DNA of 64,000 nt from CAYJPV01 sp964372095 (lineage in GTDB: Bacteria; Acidobacteriota; Vicinamibacteria; Vicinamibacterales; JAKQTR01). The first letter of the stretch is position 1. Every line of letters begins with the position of its first letter. Below, piece by piece: positions 46,849-56,334 of the stretch. The stretch lies in NCBI GenBank assembly GCA_964372095.1, contig CAYJPV010000017.1, positions 1 to 64,000 on the forward strand, given 5' to 3'. The notes below the pieces were generated by a model that saw only the letters and a program-made list of their open reading frames with translations, was not told the DNA's origin and did no database searches. The position numbers and the translations under genes are program-made.

Positions 46849-48431
46849 TGCCCCTCACGCATTCGCTGACACGTGTTGCGGGCTTGCTCGTGCCCCTGTT
46901 CGCGTGCCACTCCCGTGCGGGCTGGGGCATCGGTGAGTTCGCCGATATCCCGTCGCTTGCGGCCTGGATGCGCGGCGGGGAACTTCGCGTGCTGCAGTTG
47001 CTGCCGCTGAACGAGATGGCCCCGGGGCAGACCTCTCCGTACTCGGCCATCAGTTCCATGGCGCTCGATCCGGTGTTCATTCGTGTGCCGGATGTGGCGG
47101 ACTTCCAGGCGATCGGCGGAGAGGCGGCCCTCGATACCGCCGCCCGCGGGATGCTGGCGCACGTGCGCGCGAAACCGGGCGTAGACTACTGGGCCGTTCG
47201 CACGATCAAGGACCGCGCCCTGCGCCAGGCGTTCAGACACTTCCTCGAGCAGGAGTGGGTGCGAGACACCGACCGGGCGGCAGCGCTGAAGGCGTTCGGT
47301 GCGCGGCAGGCCTGGTGGCTCGACGATTACGCCGTGTACCGCGCGGCGCTGCACGCCACCGATGGGAAGGACTGGCAGACGTGGCCTGACGATCTCGCGG
47401 CGCACGCCGCAGGAGCGGTGGCACAGGTCCGGCGCGAACATCAGCAGGAGGTGTTGTACCGGACGTACCTGCAGTGGATCGCCGACGACCAGTGGCAGGC
47501 CGCACGCCGGGCTGCATCAGGCGTGCGTCTGTTCGGGGACTTTCCGTTCATGGTCGCCGCCGACAGCGCTGACGCGTGGGCACACCAGCACCTGTTCTCG
47601 TTCGACGGCACCGTGGGAGCACCGCCAGACGCGTTCAGCCTGGACGGACAGAACTGGGGCCTGCCCGTGTATCGCTGGGACGCGCTTCGGGCGCGCGGCT
47701 ACGATTGGTTCCTGGGGCGGGCGCGGCGCATGGCCGACCTCTTTGACGGGTTCCGCGTGGACCATGTCGTCGGGCTGTTCCGGACCTGGGTGTTCCCGCG
47801 CGACGGCGGCGACCCGCATTTCACACCGCCGGACGAACCGACACAAAACGCCCAGGGCCACGACGTCCTGCAGGTGATCCAGCGGGCCGGGGCGTTCGTC
47901 ATTGCCGAAGACCTGGGCACCATTCCCGATGTCGTGCGCCAGACGCTTCAGACGTTGGGGATTCCCGGCTACAAAGTGTTGCGGTGGGAGCGGCGCTGGC
48001 ACGAGCCTGGCCAGCCCTTCGACGACCCGAGCCAGTTTCCGGCGGTGTCGCTCGCGACGTCCGGGACGCACGACACCGAGACGTTGGCGCAGTGGTGGGA
48101 CGAGTGCGGGGCCGTCGAACGGGCGCGCGTACTGGCGATGCCATCCGCCGCCGGGCTTGTACGGGGCGGGCAGTTGTCGCCCGACAGTCCCTTCGTGCCA
48201 GGCATCCGGGACCTGTTGCTCGAGTTGCTGATCGGTGCGGGTTCCAGTCTCGTCATCGTGCCCATCCAGGATCTGTTCGGCTGGACCGATCGCGTCAACG
48301 TGCCGGCTGTCGTCGATGACAGGAACTGGACGTGGAAGCTGCCCTGGGCGCTGGAGGACCTCGCCGGCGACCCGCACGCCCGGGAACGCCAGTCCACCGT
48401 GGCACGATGGGTGCGGCAGTACGGGAGGTAG
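46848..48431 (+). CDS. malQ: 4-alpha-glucanotransferase (amylomaltase, GH77)
   Basis: Transfers alpha-1,4-glucan segments in maltodextrin or glycogen metabolism. 527 residues, normal size. Catalytic residues are recognisable: nucleophile Asp305 in GFRVDHVVG, acid/base Glu354 in VIAEDLGT, and Asp409 in SGTHDTET. ATG 46848 overlaps the aminotransferase TGA; a GTG at 46845 is also possible. The pairing with an aminotransferase has no obvious metabolic logic and is probably transcriptional. Its stop is followed at once by heptamer arrays. Confidence 0.94.
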   Translation: MPLTHSLTRVAGLLVPLFACHSRAGWGIGEFADIPSLAAWMRGGELRVLQLLPLNEMAPGQTSPYSAISSMALDPVFIRVPDVADFQAIGGEAALDTAARGMLAHVRAKPGVDYWAVRTIKDRALRQAFRHFLEQEWVRDTDRAAALKAFGARQAWWLDDYAVYRAALHATDGKDWQTWPDDLAAHAAGAVAQVRREHQQEVLYRTYLQWIADDQWQAARRAASGVRLFGDFPFMVAADSADAWAHQHLFSFDGTVGAPPDAFSLDGQNWGLPVYRWDALRARGYDWFLGRARRMADLFDGFRVDHVVGLFRTWVFPRDGGDPHFTPPDEPTQNAQGHDVLQVIQRAGAFVIAEDLGTIPDVVRQTLQTLGIPGYKVLRWERRWHEPGQPFDDPSQFPAVSLATSGTHDTETLAQWWDECGAVERARVLAMPSAAGLVRGGQLSPDSPFVPGIRDLLLELLIGAGSSLVIVPIQDLFGWTDRVNVPAVVDDRNWTWKLPWALEDLAGDPHARERQSTVARWVRQYGR

Positions 48432-48566
48432 GGAAGAAGCAGGAAGCAAGAAGCAGGAAGCAGAAGACCCCGGGTCCGAAGCCCCGGGGCTCCATCCCCT
48501 GCCTTCCCCAACCCCCAATCCCCAATCCCCAATCCCCAATCCCCAATCCCCAATCCCTAATCCCCA
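48432..48566. repeat. Heptamer arrays (GAAGCAG/GAAGCAA and CCCCAAT)
   Basis: GAAGCAG/GAAGCAA units follow the malQ stop (about 48435-48463). A short GC hairpin-like stretch comes next, then about eight CCCCAAT units (48507-48566, one with a CCCTAAT change), ending 1 bp before the stop of the converging peptidase gene. The CCCCAAT unit equals the classic STRR-type heptamer. Confidence 0.93.
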
Positions 48567-48567
48567 G

Positions 48568-50130
48568 TTAGAACCTCCCCTGCCCTGGCGCCATCGGTTT
48601 GGGCAGCGGCTTGCGCGGCAGCTTCTGATCGCGATTCGCCGTGTGATAGACGAACGATGCGACGATGACCGCGTTCTTCATCATGTCAGCGGCCTGCACA
48701 CGCTCGAGGGTGTCCATGTTCGAGTGGTGCGTCACGGTGTCGTATTCGATCTCGTCCTGGATGAACTGGAACCCGGGCAGACCCACCGCGTCGAAGGCGA
48801 GATGGTCCGTGCCGCCGGTATTCCTGATCGTCAGCGTGTTCATCCCGAGGCTGTGGAACGGCTCCATCCACGCCGCGAAGATGGGTGCGACCGCTTCGTT
48901 GCCCTGCAGGTAGACGCCGCGAATCGCTCCGGTGCCGTTGTCGACGTTGTAGTAGGCCGACAGCTTGCCGTGTTCGGGCTTCAGGGCCATCGTCGCGCGG
49001 TCCGCGAAGTGCTCGGTGGCATAGGCGCGGGACCCGAGCAGACCCTGTTCCTCACCGGCCCACAGGCCAATCCGCACGGTGCGCTTCATCTTCAGACCGG
49101 TGGTCTTCAGAATGCGCAGGGCTTCGAGCATGACGGCCGAACCGGCCGCGTTGTCCGTCGCGCCCGTGCCGGCATGCCAGCCGTCGAAGTGGCCGCCCAG
49201 CATGACCAGTTCGGCCGCGAGCGTGGGGTCACTCCCGGGGATCTCTCCGACGATGTTGAAGGAGTCCAGGTCGTCGGTGTGAAAGGTGTTCTTGACGTCG
49301 ACCTCGAGAGAGACGGGCACCTTCTTCTCGATCGTGCGGACGATGCGGTTGTAGTGCTCGACGGCCATGACGAGCTGCGGCAACGCTGGCGGCTGCTTCG
49401 GATCGCGAGGGCCGCCGCCGCTGACGAACACCGTGCCGCCTTGCCCGATGCGGCTCGGTTCGACGAGCATGACCACGCCTTCCGTGCGGAAGAACTCCGT
49501 GCGCCGGCGGGCGACCTCCGGGTCTCCAGCCCCGAAGCGCCGCGTGCCGGATGGTCCGACGGGCTGTGCGCGCATGTCGGCCAGTTCCTGCTCGGTGAAT
49601 CGCGTCGCGAGCGGCTGGAACTGGGCCTGGACCTCCCGGACGGGGGCAGTGAAGACGATCTTGCCCTTGAGCGTACCTCTGTACTTGTCGAAGTCGGCCG
49701 GCGTCTCAATCGATGCGACCACGACGTCCGCCGTCACCGGGCCGTTTGTCCCCGGGGTCCACGCTTTCGGGTAGGCGATGATCGGCCACCTGGCCGGAGC
49801 CACTGCGTGCACGGTCGTGCGCTCGTTGCTCCAGCCCTGGCCAAAGGGGAACGGCTCGGACTTCACGTTGACCAGTCCCCACTCGGTCATCAGCTTCTTG
49901 GCGTACTCGGCGGCCTCGCGATGGCTGGGCGAATTGGTCAGCCGGCCGCCGTACACGTCGGTCAGATACCCGGTGATGTCCATCACCCTGGAGCGCTGCA
50001 GGCCTTCTTCCTTGATTCTGTAGATCGCGTCGTAATCGACTCGTTCGGCAGACTGCGCAACGGGGTACGCAGCGGCGATCGCCACAACTGCAGCGATGGC
50101 CAGCACGCGCGCACGGCGGGGTGCCTTCAT
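48568..50130 (-). CDS. Secreted M28 family zinc peptidase
   Basis: 520 residues from ATG 50130, preceded by GGGAGG. Signal peptide about residues 1-27. A PA-like insert precedes the catalytic domain. M28 metal ligands appear in order: GGHFDGWH (His), GATDNAAG (bridging Asp), WAGEEQG (general base Glu plus ligand Glu), YYNVDNG (Asp) and THHSNMD (His). This is a di-zinc aminopeptidase or carboxypeptidase exported to the periplasm or outside. Divergent from the M23 peptidase, sharing a 215-bp promoter region. Confidence 0.93.
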   Translation of the reverse strand: MKAPRRARVLAIAAVVAIAAAYPVAQSAERVDYDAIYRIKEEGLQRSRVMDITGYLTDVYGGRLTNSPSHREAAEYAKKLMTEWGLVNVKSEPFPFGQGWSNERTTVHAVAPARWPIIAYPKAWTPGTNGPVTADVVVASIETPADFDKYRGTLKGKIVFTAPVREVQAQFQPLATRFTEQELADMRAQPVGPSGTRRFGAGDPEVARRRTEFFRTEGVVMLVEPSRIGQGGTVFVSGGGPRDPKQPPALPQLVMAVEHYNRIVRTIEKKVPVSLEVDVKNTFHTDDLDSFNIVGEIPGSDPTLAAELVMLGGHFDGWHAGTGATDNAAGSAVMLEALRILKTTGLKMKRTVRIGLWAGEEQGLLGSRAYATEHFADRATMALKPEHGKLSAYYNVDNGTGAIRGVYLQGNEAVAPIFAAWMEPFHSLGMNTLTIRNTGGTDHLAFDAVGLPGFQFIQDEIEYDTVTHHSNMDTLERVQAADMMKNAVIVASFVYHTANRDQKLPRKPLPKPMAPGQGRF

Positions 50131-50345
50131 CCTGATCCTCCCGGAATTGTTGACTGGAATGATTACCATACCGGCGCCACGCGGCCGAGGTCAAGGCGCA
50201 GACCGTGTGGTACGATTCGGGTTCTCACCATCGTTTCAGCGGGAGCTGGCGGCGGAAACCCGTCCGGCAGGCGGTCGCTGGCGTCCAATGAGGAGTCGGC
50301 TGCGCAGGCAGTGTCTCCGAGGCACGACGAGCGACAGGAGTGGGC

Positions 50346-51641
50346 ATGGCGTCTGGCAGAACACGGAAGCGCGGCTATCGCACCACCACGGCAGCGGCGG
50401 TCGCCATCGTTCTGGCGATGCTGGCTCCGGCCTGCGGGCCCGAGGCTGCGCCGCCAGCCGGGCAGCCGGCCAGCGGCGATCGGCACCTCACGCCGGACAC
50501 CGAAGAGGTCACCGGCGTGGTGCCGCCCAACTCGAATCTCGCCAGCCTGCTGAGTGCGCACCTCGTGCCGGCGTCTGCCGAATCGGCGACGAGGATCATT
50601 GCGGCGGCGTTCGACCCCCGGAGACTCCGGGCGCACCAGCCGTTCGTGCTCACGCGGACACTGGCCGGCACGCTGCGGGCGTTCCGCTACGAGATCGACA
50701 ATGACACGTACTTGCGCGTGGCGCCGGTGTCGCCAGCCGACCCGGCCGCGCTGCACGCCGCGGTGATCGTGTACGCGCGGACGGAGTCCCAGGAAGGACT
50801 GGCCGGCTCGATCGACGCAGCCACGCCGTCCCTGTTCGAGTCGCTCGACAAGGCCGGTGCGTCGGCGGACCTGGCGGTCGAACTGGCGGCGATCTTCTCG
50901 GGCGAGATCGACTTCAACAGTGAACTGCAGCCCGGCGACCATTACCGGCTGGCGTTCGACAAGATCAGCCGCGAGAACGGCACGGTGGCGTACGGAACGA
51001 TTCACGCGGCCGAGTTCTTCAACGACGGTCGCCTGCTGAAGGCGATCCGGTTCGTCACGCCCGACGGCAAGGCCGGCTACTACGACGAGAACGGGCGCTC
51101 GCTCAAGCGGTTCTTCCTGAAGTCGCCCCTCAAGTTCGAGCCGCGTATCACGTCGAGGTTCTCCTACAGCCGGAAACACCCCGTGCTGAACATCCGGCGG
51201 GCGCACCTCGGCGTCGATTATGCGGCGCCGGTTGGCGCGCCCGTCGTGGCCGTGTCGCACGGTGTGGTGACCCGGGCCGGCTTTGCGGGCCAGGCCGGCC
51301 GGCTGGTGGCCCTCCGCCATTCGAGCGGCTACGAGAGCATGTACCTGCACCTGTCATCGATCGGTGTGAAGGTCGGGCAGCGCGTCAGTCAGGGCGACGT
51401 GATCGGACGTGTGGGATCGTCGGGGCTGTCCACCGGGCCGCATCTGGACTACCGGCTCCGCAAGAACGGTACCTACGTCGACCCGCTGAAGGAGCATCGT
51501 CGGATGCCGCCCGGCGATCCGATACCTGCGGCCCTGCTGGCGGCGTTTGCCGACCGGAGGGACACGGTGCTTGTCCTGCTGCCGGCACCGGCCTCCGGCT
51601 CAGCCACGGCGGGCGCGCCACAGGGCGCCGGCGGACGGTAG
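50346..51641 (+). CDS. M23 (LytM) family metallopeptidase
   Basis: 431 residues from ATG 50346, 5 nt after AGGAG. N-terminal hydrophobic segment ends APAC30, a weak lipobox, so it may be a lipoprotein. A LysM-free middle domain of about 200 residues resembles the OapA/YebA-type region (LQPGDHYRLAFDKI). The LytM domain shows zinc and catalytic residues His287, Asp291 (RAHLGVDYAAP), His335 (YLHLS) and His366-x-Asp368 (GPHLDYR). All are intact, so it is predicted to be an active peptidoglycan endopeptidase. Convergent with the serine hydrolase gene, 13 bp apart. Confidence 0.92.
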   Translation: MASGRTRKRGYRTTTAAAVAIVLAMLAPACGPEAAPPAGQPASGDRHLTPDTEEVTGVVPPNSNLASLLSAHLVPASAESATRIIAAAFDPRRLRAHQPFVLTRTLAGTLRAFRYEIDNDTYLRVAPVSPADPAALHAAVIVYARTESQEGLAGSIDAATPSLFESLDKAGASADLAVELAAIFSGEIDFNSELQPGDHYRLAFDKISRENGTVAYGTIHAAEFFNDGRLLKAIRFVTPDGKAGYYDENGRSLKRFFLKSPLKFEPRITSRFSYSRKHPVLNIRRAHLGVDYAAPVGAPVVAVSHGVVTRAGFAGQAGRLVALRHSSGYESMYLHLSSIGVKVGQRVSQGDVIGRVGSSGLSTGPHLDYRLRKNGTYVDPLKEHRRMPPGDPIPAALLAAFADRRDTVLVLLPAPASGSATAGAPQGAGGR

Positions 51642-51654
51642 CCGGCGGCACGCG

Positions 51655-53232
51655 TTACTTCGCTCGTTTCAACTCCAGTTCCGCGAACCAGAAGTCGTCA
51701 TTCGGCACGTCGAGTTTCAACTCCGTGACCTGCGCGTTGTGGTCGAGCACGAACTGGGCCCGGCCGTTGCCGAACCAGGGGAACGGCCGGCGCCACTTGA
51801 GTTCGAACGTATCCAGGTGCCAGTGCGTGAGGTCGGCCACCATGTCCGGGTTCGGCAGCAGGTACAGGACCAGTCCGCCGCCCAGTGCCGAGACCACGGC
51901 GTCGCCGTAGAGGGTGCTCACGTATTTCCCGGCGTACTGGTTGAGCGGGAGCGAAGGCGAGGTGCCCGGCAAGCGCGCTTTCTCGACGCGCTCCCGCTCC
52001 TGCTGCTTCTGCGCCAGCCCCCGCTTCGCGCGCTCCAGGAACAACCGGCTCCAGTCGCGGCCGTCGCCGCCCAGATACGTATCGAGGATGACGTACGACA
52101 GCGCGCTCGAGAGCCCCGTATCCGAGTTGGTGAGAATCACGAAGCCGAGTCTGGCTTCGGGCACGAGCGTGAGGTGCGAGAACATGCCGTCAGCCGCGCC
52201 GCCGTGTTCCGCCACGAGACGGCCCCGGTAGTCGGACACCGAGAAACCCAGTCCGTACCCGCGGAAGTGCACAGGCATACGGAGCGAACTCGCCACGTTC
52301 GCCGCCGGGACAGCCGGGTTCGGGTCGGTCGCAAACGCCACGTGCGGCGTCCACATCGTCCGCTGGGCGGCGTCCGAGAAGAGGCGCGTGTCTCCCGCCA
52401 TGCCACCCGCGAGATGCGCGGCGATCCACCTGGCCATGTCGTTGGCGCTGGAAACGATGCTGGCGGCCGGGCCGCAGGCGTCCCACGAGTACCACGGATA
52501 GGGGCGGAGCGGCGAGTACGTGCCCGCGTGCGGCGTGGCGATGTTCGTGGCGCGTTGCACGTCCGCGAACGTCGAGATGGTGCGGGTCATGCCGAGCGGA
52601 TCGAAGAGGCGTTCCTTGATGAAGCGGTCCCAGGTGCGGCCGGATGCCGCGGCCACGATCTCCCCTGCCGCGACGAACATGATGTTCTGGTAGCCGTAGC
52701 GGCTGCGGAACGGCCCCGCCTGCGGCAGGTGCTGCGCGCGCCTGACGACTTCCTGCCGCGAGTAGGGCGTGCCGTACCAGAGCAGATCGCCGCTGAAGGT
52801 GCCCAGGCCGCTGCGATGCGACAGGAGGTCGCGGATGCGGATGTCGTGCGTCACGTAGGGGTCGTACAGCTGGAAGGTCGGCAGGTGCGTGACGACGCGA
52901 TCGTCGAGAGACAGCTTGCCCTCGTCGGCCAGCATGGAGAGCGCGGTGGCCGTGAACGCCTTCGTATTCGACGCGATGGCAAACAGCGTGTCGGCGTCGA
53001 CGGCATCGGGTTTCCCCATCTCGCGAACGCCGTAGCCTCTGGCCAGTACGACCTTGCCGTCCGACACGATGGCGACGGCTACGCCGGGCACGTTCCAGTC
53101 CTTGCGGGCCTGCTCGATGGCGGCGTCGAGCCGGGCCAGATCGGGCGTCTGCGCCGCGACGGCCTGGGTCCCGGCGACGAAGGAGAGCACGGCGAGGGTA
53201 AGGGGCAGGACGTTCGATCGGATACGCGTCAC
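51655..53232 (-). CDS. Secreted serine hydrolase, class C beta-lactamase fold
   Basis: 525 residues from GTG 53232, preceded by GGAGG; the upstream frame is unsupported. Signal peptide ends AVAAQ. Active-site motifs: Ser88-x-x-Lys91 in ASNTKAFT, Tyr181-Gln-Asn183 in YGYQN, and EHGG in place of KTG. A C-terminal beta-domain of the DUF3471 type follows (NQYAGKYVSTLYGDAVV). Such proteins are mostly D-amino-acid peptidases, esterases or cell-wall enzymes, not antibiotic resistance determinants. Divergent from the S15 hydrolase gene. Confidence 0.91.
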   Translation of the reverse strand: MTRIRSNVLPLTLAVLSFVAGTQAVAAQTPDLARLDAAIEQARKDWNVPGVAVAIVSDGKVVLARGYGVREMGKPDAVDADTLFAIASNTKAFTATALSMLADEGKLSLDDRVVTHLPTFQLYDPYVTHDIRIRDLLSHRSGLGTFSGDLLWYGTPYSRQEVVRRAQHLPQAGPFRSRYGYQNIMFVAAGEIVAAASGRTWDRFIKERLFDPLGMTRTISTFADVQRATNIATPHAGTYSPLRPYPWYSWDACGPAASIVSSANDMARWIAAHLAGGMAGDTRLFSDAAQRTMWTPHVAFATDPNPAVPAANVASSLRMPVHFRGYGLGFSVSDYRGRLVAEHGGAADGMFSHLTLVPEARLGFVILTNSDTGLSSALSYVILDTYLGGDGRDWSRLFLERAKRGLAQKQQERERVEKARLPGTSPSLPLNQYAGKYVSTLYGDAVVSALGGGLVLYLLPNPDMVADLTHWHLDTFELKWRRPFPWFGNGRAQFVLDHNAQVTELKLDVPNDDFWFAELELKRAK

Positions 53233-53382
53233 AGCAGGCCTCCAGGCGTGTCGAAAGGCGACAGTGGCGGAACTGTAGCACACGATTCCGGGGCGGGCGC
53301 CCGGCTCAGCCCGGCTCAGAAGCGCTTCGGCAACGGGAGGCATACACGCTACAATCGACGCTCCACACAGGAGATACCGCTG

Positions 53383-55377
53383 ATGCGTCGAGTTGTCCGG
53401 GTCGTTGTCGCGCTGGCGTTCGTGGTCCTCTGGTTGCCCTTGTCGGCCCAGCCGCCTCAGACGCAACTGTCGGGTGCGGCGCGGGTGCGCGAACGCTACA
53501 CGAAGTACGAGTTCCGGGTGCCGATGCGTGACGGTGTCCGTCTGTTCACGTCCGTGTACGTGCCCAAGGATACCTTTGCGGCTGTGTCGGGGACCGGGTC
53601 ACGGCCCCGTCCGGGAGGCGCAGCCGTTACGACCGACCCGACCTATCCAATCCTGGTGACGCGCACGCCATACAGTGTGGGTCCGTACGGCGTGGACAAC
53701 TACCGTAGTGCGCTCGGGCCCTCGGAGCACTTCGAGCGGGAGGGGTTCATCTTCGTCTACCAGGACGCGCGCGGCCGCTACCTGTCGGAGGGCGAGTTCA
53801 AGCAGGTGCGCCCGCACGTGCCGAACAAACGCGGGCCCCAGGACGTGGACGAGAGCAGCGACATGTACGACACCGTTGCGTGGCTGCTCGAGAACATCCC
53901 GCACCACAACGGCCGTGCCGGGATGGTCGGGGTCTCCCAGCCGGGGTTCCACGTGGCCGCCAGCATCATCGACGCCCACCCCGCGCTGAAGGCCGCATCG
54001 CCGCAGGCGCCGACGGCCGACTACTACCTCGGCGATGACGTGTACCACAACGGGGCGTTCATGCTGGGCGCGAACTTCGGGTTCTACTCGAGCTTCCGGC
54101 CTCGCGAAGGCGGGCCCGGCCTGCCGGCGCAGGAACCGCGTTTCGACATGGGAACGCCGGACGCGTACGACTTCCTCCTGCGGTTGCCGCCGTTGACGGA
54201 CGTGAACGCCCGGCTGTTCGGCGGCAAGGCGGGTTACTGGCAGGAGATCGTCGATCACCCCAACTACGACGAATTCTGGCAGATTCGCTCCGTCTGGAAA
54301 CACGCCCGGAACATCACGCCGGCGATCCTCAACGTCGGCGGCTGGTTCGACGCCGAAGATCCGATGGGCCCGCTCCACATGTACCGGGCCATCGAGCGCA
54401 TGAGCCCGGCCACCGACAACCGGCTGGTGATGGGCCCGTGGTCCCACGGGGGATGGGGCAGAGGGCCGGGCGACCGCCTCGGCAACCTGCACCTCGGGAT
54501 GAAGACCGGGGACGTGTTTCGGGAAGACATCCAGTTTGCCTTCTTCATGCACTACCTGAAGGATGCGCCGCTGCCTGCGGGATTCCCGAAGGCGTTCATG
54601 TTTGCCACCGGCGTCAACGAGTTCCGCCGGCATGACGCGTGGCCCCCGCCCGATGCCAAGCCGCAGACGGTGTCGCTGGCTTCCGGCGGCCGTCTGGTGC
54701 CGGGCGCGCCCGGCGCCTCCGGTCGGCCGTCGTTCGATGAATACGTCAGTGATCCGGGGCGGCCCGTGCCCTTCGTCGGGTACACCGCGGGAGGGTTCAC
54801 GTCGGACTACATGACCGAAGACCAGCGGTTTGCCGCGAGGCGGCCGGACGTCGTCGTGTATGTCTCTCCGGTGCTCGAGGACGATCTCACGATCGCGGGT
54901 CCGGTGCCCGTGAGCCTGTCTGTGTCGACGTCCGGCACGGACAGCGATTTCGTCGTGAAGTTGATCGACGTGTACCCGGGTGACTACCCCCAGCCCGAAT
55001 GGCCTGCTGCCGCGCTGGGGCAGCCCTCCGTGCCTCGGCCTGCGAACTATGTGCGGATGGGGGGCTACCAGCAACTCGTCAGGGGCGAGCCGTTCCGTGC
55101 GAAATTCCGCCGGGGGTTCGAGAAGCCGGTGCCGATGGTCCCCGGCGAGCGGACGGCGATCGCCTTCGAGTTGCCGGACGTGTATCACGTCTTCCGCCGT
55201 GGTCACCGGGTGATGGTGCAGATCCAGAGTTCCTGGTTCCCCCTGGTGGACCGGAACCCGCAGCAGTTCATGGAGATCCCGAAGGCGCGGGCGCAGGATT
55301 TCCGAAGAGCCACTCAGCGTGTGTTTCATACCACCACGCTGACGCTCCCGGTGACCGCCGGTTCCTGGCCTCGCTGA
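53383..55377 (+). CDS. CocE/NonD family hydrolase (X-Pro dipeptidyl-peptidase S15 type)
   Basis: 664 residues from ATG 53383, 9 nt after AGGAG. Signal peptide about residues 1-22. The alpha/beta-hydrolase domain has MVGVSQPGFH (Ser185), NVGGWFDAEDP (Asp323) and GPWSHGGWG (His355). The C-terminal jelly-roll typical of CocE/XPP enzymes includes GPVPVSLSVSTSGTDSDFVVKLIDVYP. Likely a secreted peptidase or acylase. The frame is open far upstream across the antisense of the serine hydrolase, but this has no coding support. A terminator starts right after the stop. Confidence 0.92.
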   Translation: MRRVVRVVVALAFVVLWLPLSAQPPQTQLSGAARVRERYTKYEFRVPMRDGVRLFTSVYVPKDTFAAVSGTGSRPRPGGAAVTTDPTYPILVTRTPYSVGPYGVDNYRSALGPSEHFEREGFIFVYQDARGRYLSEGEFKQVRPHVPNKRGPQDVDESSDMYDTVAWLLENIPHHNGRAGMVGVSQPGFHVAASIIDAHPALKAASPQAPTADYYLGDDVYHNGAFMLGANFGFYSSFRPREGGPGLPAQEPRFDMGTPDAYDFLLRLPPLTDVNARLFGGKAGYWQEIVDHPNYDEFWQIRSVWKHARNITPAILNVGGWFDAEDPMGPLHMYRAIERMSPATDNRLVMGPWSHGGWGRGPGDRLGNLHLGMKTGDVFREDIQFAFFMHYLKDAPLPAGFPKAFMFATGVNEFRRHDAWPPPDAKPQTVSLASGGRLVPGAPGASGRPSFDEYVSDPGRPVPFVGYTAGGFTSDYMTEDQRFAARRPDVVVYVSPVLEDDLTIAGPVPVSLSVSTSGTDSDFVVKLIDVYPGDYPQPEWPAAALGQPSVPRPANYVRMGGYQQLVRGEPFRAKFRRGFEKPVPMVPGERTAIAFELPDVYHVFRRGHRVMVQIQSSWFPLVDRNPQQFMEIPKARAQDFRRATQRVFHTTTLTLPVTAGSWPR

Positions 55378-55398
55378 AAAAGGGGCCAGGCCCCTTTT
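55378..55398 (+). terminator. Palindromic terminator AAAAGGGG...CCCCTTTT, copy 1
   Basis: AAAAGGGG-CCAGG-CCCCTTTT begins at the base after the S15 stop; stem of 8 bp with a T-tract, a good intrinsic terminator. A near-identical copy lies at 55491-55511. Confidence 0.85.
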
Positions 55399-55490
55399 GC
55401 ATATGACCTAATTTTTCGACTGTGGCATAAACTGTTGCGGATTCAGGAGATAGGGGCGAGGAGGGGTGGCGCGAGTGGCGCCGGAGGCGG

Positions 55491-55511
55491 AAAAGGGGGC
55501 AGGCCCCTTTT
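55491..55511. repeat. Palindrome AAAAGGGG...CCCCTTTT, copy 2
   Basis: AAAAGGGG-GCAGG-CCCCTTTT, 113 bp after copy 1 and differing only in the loop. It lies upstream of the methyltransferase, where a terminator is less expected, so the pair may be a mobile REP-like element. No other gene is seen in 55399-55564. Confidence 0.75.
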
Positions 55512-55564
55512 CGGGGGGCGGGGCTCTCTCACGAGGGCGCGCCCGTGAAAGGAGGGGGGCGGTC

Positions 55565-56095
55565 GTGAAGACAGAACTGCTGATCGGCTGTGGGTCGAGC
55601 CGGAAGAAGCTCATGACCTGTGACGGCACGAACACCTGGAGCCACCTCACAACCCTCGACTACAACGCGGACCACCGGCCCGACGTGGTCTGGGATCTGC
55701 TCAACCTTCCCCTCCCCTTTGATGCCGACTCCTTCGACGAGATCCACGCGTACGAAGTGCTCGAGCACGTGGGCACGCAGGGTGACTGGCGCACGTTCTT
55801 TGCGCAGTTCAGTGAGTTCTGGCGGCTGCTCAAGCCGGGCGGGCACATGCTGGTGACCTGTCCTTCGCGTTTCTCACCGTGGGCCTGGGGCGACCCGTCT
55901 CACACGCGCGTGCTGCAGAAGGAACACCTCGTCTTCCTCAACCAGCGCCAGTACACGGAGCAGATCGGCAAGACGGCCATGTCCGACTTCCGCTTCGTCT
56001 TCACGGCGGACTTCGAGACGGTCATGCACACCGAAGACGAGAACGGGTTTCTCTTCATCATCAAGGCGGTCAAACCGTCAAGAATCTCCGTCTGA
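55565..56095 (+). CDS. Class I SAM-dependent methyltransferase
   Basis: 176 residues from GTG 55565, preceded by GGAGG. Short Rossmann methyltransferase: LLIGCGSSRKK is the SAM-binding motif I, VVWDLLNLPLPFDADSFDEIHAYEVLEHVG covers motifs II-III, and LKPGGHMLVTCPS is motif IV/post-III. No extra substrate domain is present, so the acceptor is unknown. The type resembles the small methyltransferases of glycan or lipid pathways. Its 3' end is followed by the serine operon promoter region. Confidence 0.85.
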   Translation: MKTELLIGCGSSRKKLMTCDGTNTWSHLTTLDYNADHRPDVVWDLLNLPLPFDADSFDEIHAYEVLEHVGTQGDWRTFFAQFSEFWRLLKPGGHMLVTCPSRFSPWAWGDPSHTRVLQKEHLVFLNQRQYTEQIGKTAMSDFRFVFTADFETVMHTEDENGFLFIIKAVKPSRISV

Positions 56096-56150
56096 ATCGG
56101 GGGGCGCCCGGATTCCGGGCAGGCACTTCGGCGGGACTGGGGAGTTTTGC

Positions 56151-56334
56151 TATAGTAGGGTCTCGGGACGACGTCTTCGACTCGTCCCGTTCCTCGTGTT
56201 GGGTCCCGGCGCGACGAGCGGACGGTTGCGGACCGCTCACCATCGGCCGGGGCATACGTGATGGCCCCTCCACCTTTCCTCAGGTGGCTTCGCGCCCAGA
56301 GTGGGGACGCGTTGCCACAGAAGCGAGTGCGCAC
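56151..56334 (+). promoter_or_regulatory. Promoter and structured leader of the serine operon
   Basis: TATAGT (56151-56156) resembles a -10 box; no good -35. The following 5' leader of about 170 nt holds three perfect hairpins: CGGGACGA/TCGTCCCG (56164-56171 with 56182-56189), GAGCGG/CCGCTC (56216-56221 with 56233-56238) and CCACCT/AGGTGG (56270-56275 with 56282-56287). No known riboswitch class was recognised. It may sense serine or a related metabolite, or act on translation. Confidence 0.45.

Noticed and set aside
51547..53382. Open frame extending about 1.8 kb upstream of the S15 hydrolase start
   Set aside because: It is antisense to the serine hydrolase with clear catalytic motifs; the open frame reflects high GC. 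The signal peptide and SD fix the start at 53383.
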